From contig NZ_SMYL01000004.1 of assembly GCF_004358105.1 (NCBI RefSeq), positions 1-64,000 of the forward strand: a stretch of DNA of 64,000 bases. Direction: 5' to 3'. Positions 63,573 through 64,000 of this stretch are shown piece by piece. The notes beneath the pieces are model-generated. The model was not told the origin of the DNA. It saw only the letters and a list, made by a program, of their open reading frames with translations, and ran no database searches. This stretch comes from Sapientia aquatica. GTDB lineage: Bacteria; Pseudomonadota; Gammaproteobacteria; Burkholderiales; Burkholderiaceae_D. The position numbers and the translations under genes are program-made. The first letter of the stretch is position 1. Each line of letters opens with the position of its first letter.

Positions 63573-64000
63573 ATGAAAAAGTTTAGCACAATCGCGCTGC
63601 TCCTTGCTTTAAGCTCGTCGGTTTTTGCCGCTGACGAGATGAATGCTCAGCCAACCCAATGTAGTTTTTTGCCCAATGCACCAGATCAACATTTGGTGGT
63701 TAAGGGCGATACGTTATGGGGCATCTCATCAATGTTCTTAGAACACGCGTGGTGCTGGCCGCAAGTCTGGGGCATGAACCGCGAAGAAATTAAAAACCCA
63801 CATTGGATTTATCCCGGTCAAATTGTTTATCTGGACCGAACCGCTGGACGTTTGCGCTTAGGTCAACCAGGCACAAGTGGCACAGGTAACCAAGGCGGCC
63901 TGCCTACCGTGCGTCTTTCGCCACAAATTCGTAGCGGCTCCGTTGAAGCTGGCGCGATTGGATCGATCCCAGCCAATTTAATTGAACCCTTCCTGTCTCA
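63573..64000 (+). CDS. LysM-domain protein, N-terminal part (cut by the window edge)
   Basis: The frame is open from ATG 63573 (or in-frame ATG 63561) to the right edge with no stop. It begins with a signal peptide (MKKFSTIALLLALSSSVFA, cut near ADEM). A LysM domain follows: HLVVKGDTLWGISSMFLEHAWCWPQVWGMN and IKNPHWIYPGQIVYLD. Exported LysM proteins of this kind lie upstream of dprA beside def-fmt in Burkholderiales. It is divergent from def with about 160 bp between. The full length is not known. Confidence 0.88.
   Translation, partial: MKKFSTIALLLALSSSVFAADEMNAQPTQCSFLPNAPDQHLVVKGDTLWGISSMFLEHAWCWPQVWGMNREEIKNPHWIYPGQIVYLDRTAGRLRLGQPGTSGTGNQGGLPTVRLSPQIRSGSVEAGAIGSIPANLIEPFLS

Overview
The window looks like chromosome from a betaproteobacterium of the order Burkholderiales, probably Oxalobacteraceae or a close relative. 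This rests on gene content and order: proC-yggS-pilT-pilU; an S-adenosylhomocysteine riboswitch before ahcY with a small membrane protein and metF; dapF-DUF484-xerC-cobW-dksA-hslVU; gpmA divergent from rhodanese-grxC-secB-gpsA; and def-fmt. The genus is a guess. No rRNA genes and no CRISPR array are present.

Positions 1-11450 are accessory DNA: a genomic island inserted at the 3' end of a tRNA-Met(CAU) gene (11451-11527, minus strand), with its tyrosine integrase at 10055-11284. It carries a type I restriction-modification operon (hsdM, hsdS, hsdR, then a YgjP-like zinc metalloprotease), a stand-alone PD-(D/E)XK nuclease-like gene, a small orphan gene, and an unknown gene with a HEPN-like RNDLAH motif. 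hsdM is split by an in-frame TAG at 1449-1451, so the system is probably inactive unless the codon is read through or is a sequencing error. The RM genes look richer in G+C than their AT-rich neighbours, so the island appears mosaic. Its left end lies outside the window.

From 11647 onward the content is core genome. Regions in order: proline and PLP homeostasis (proC, yggS), twitching motility ATPases (pilT, pilU) with an overlapping glutathione peroxidase; the activated methyl cycle (metF, ahcY with SAH riboswitch); a heterodimeric ABC exporter; an S9 prolyl oligopeptidase; a Fur-box-preceded PepSY flavoreductase; MpaA-like amidase; metK; two LpxL/HtrB-type acyltransferases; dapF to hslU; the gpsA-secB-grxC block; gpmA-envC-ctpA-moeB; a pabB-pabC fusion with slmA, a HAD nucleotidase and argB; a sigma factor with a small zinc-binding partner; a MacAB-like export system; sppA; fmt-def; and the start of a LysM protein running off the right edge.

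The most novel-looking element is in the sppA-fmt gap (61510-61790). Two copies of a roughly 90-bp unit, about 157 bp apart, each look like a complete minus-strand small-RNA gene: a -35/-10 promoter, a CUCCUCC anti-Shine-Dalgarno motif, a small hairpin and a Rho-independent terminator. They resemble the multi-copy CUCCUCC ('cuckoo'-type) or sibling sRNAs known in other proteobacteria, and are proposed here as twin trans-acting regulators. Other regulatory elements include the SAH riboswitch, a Fur box, a structured metK leader and several intrinsic terminators.
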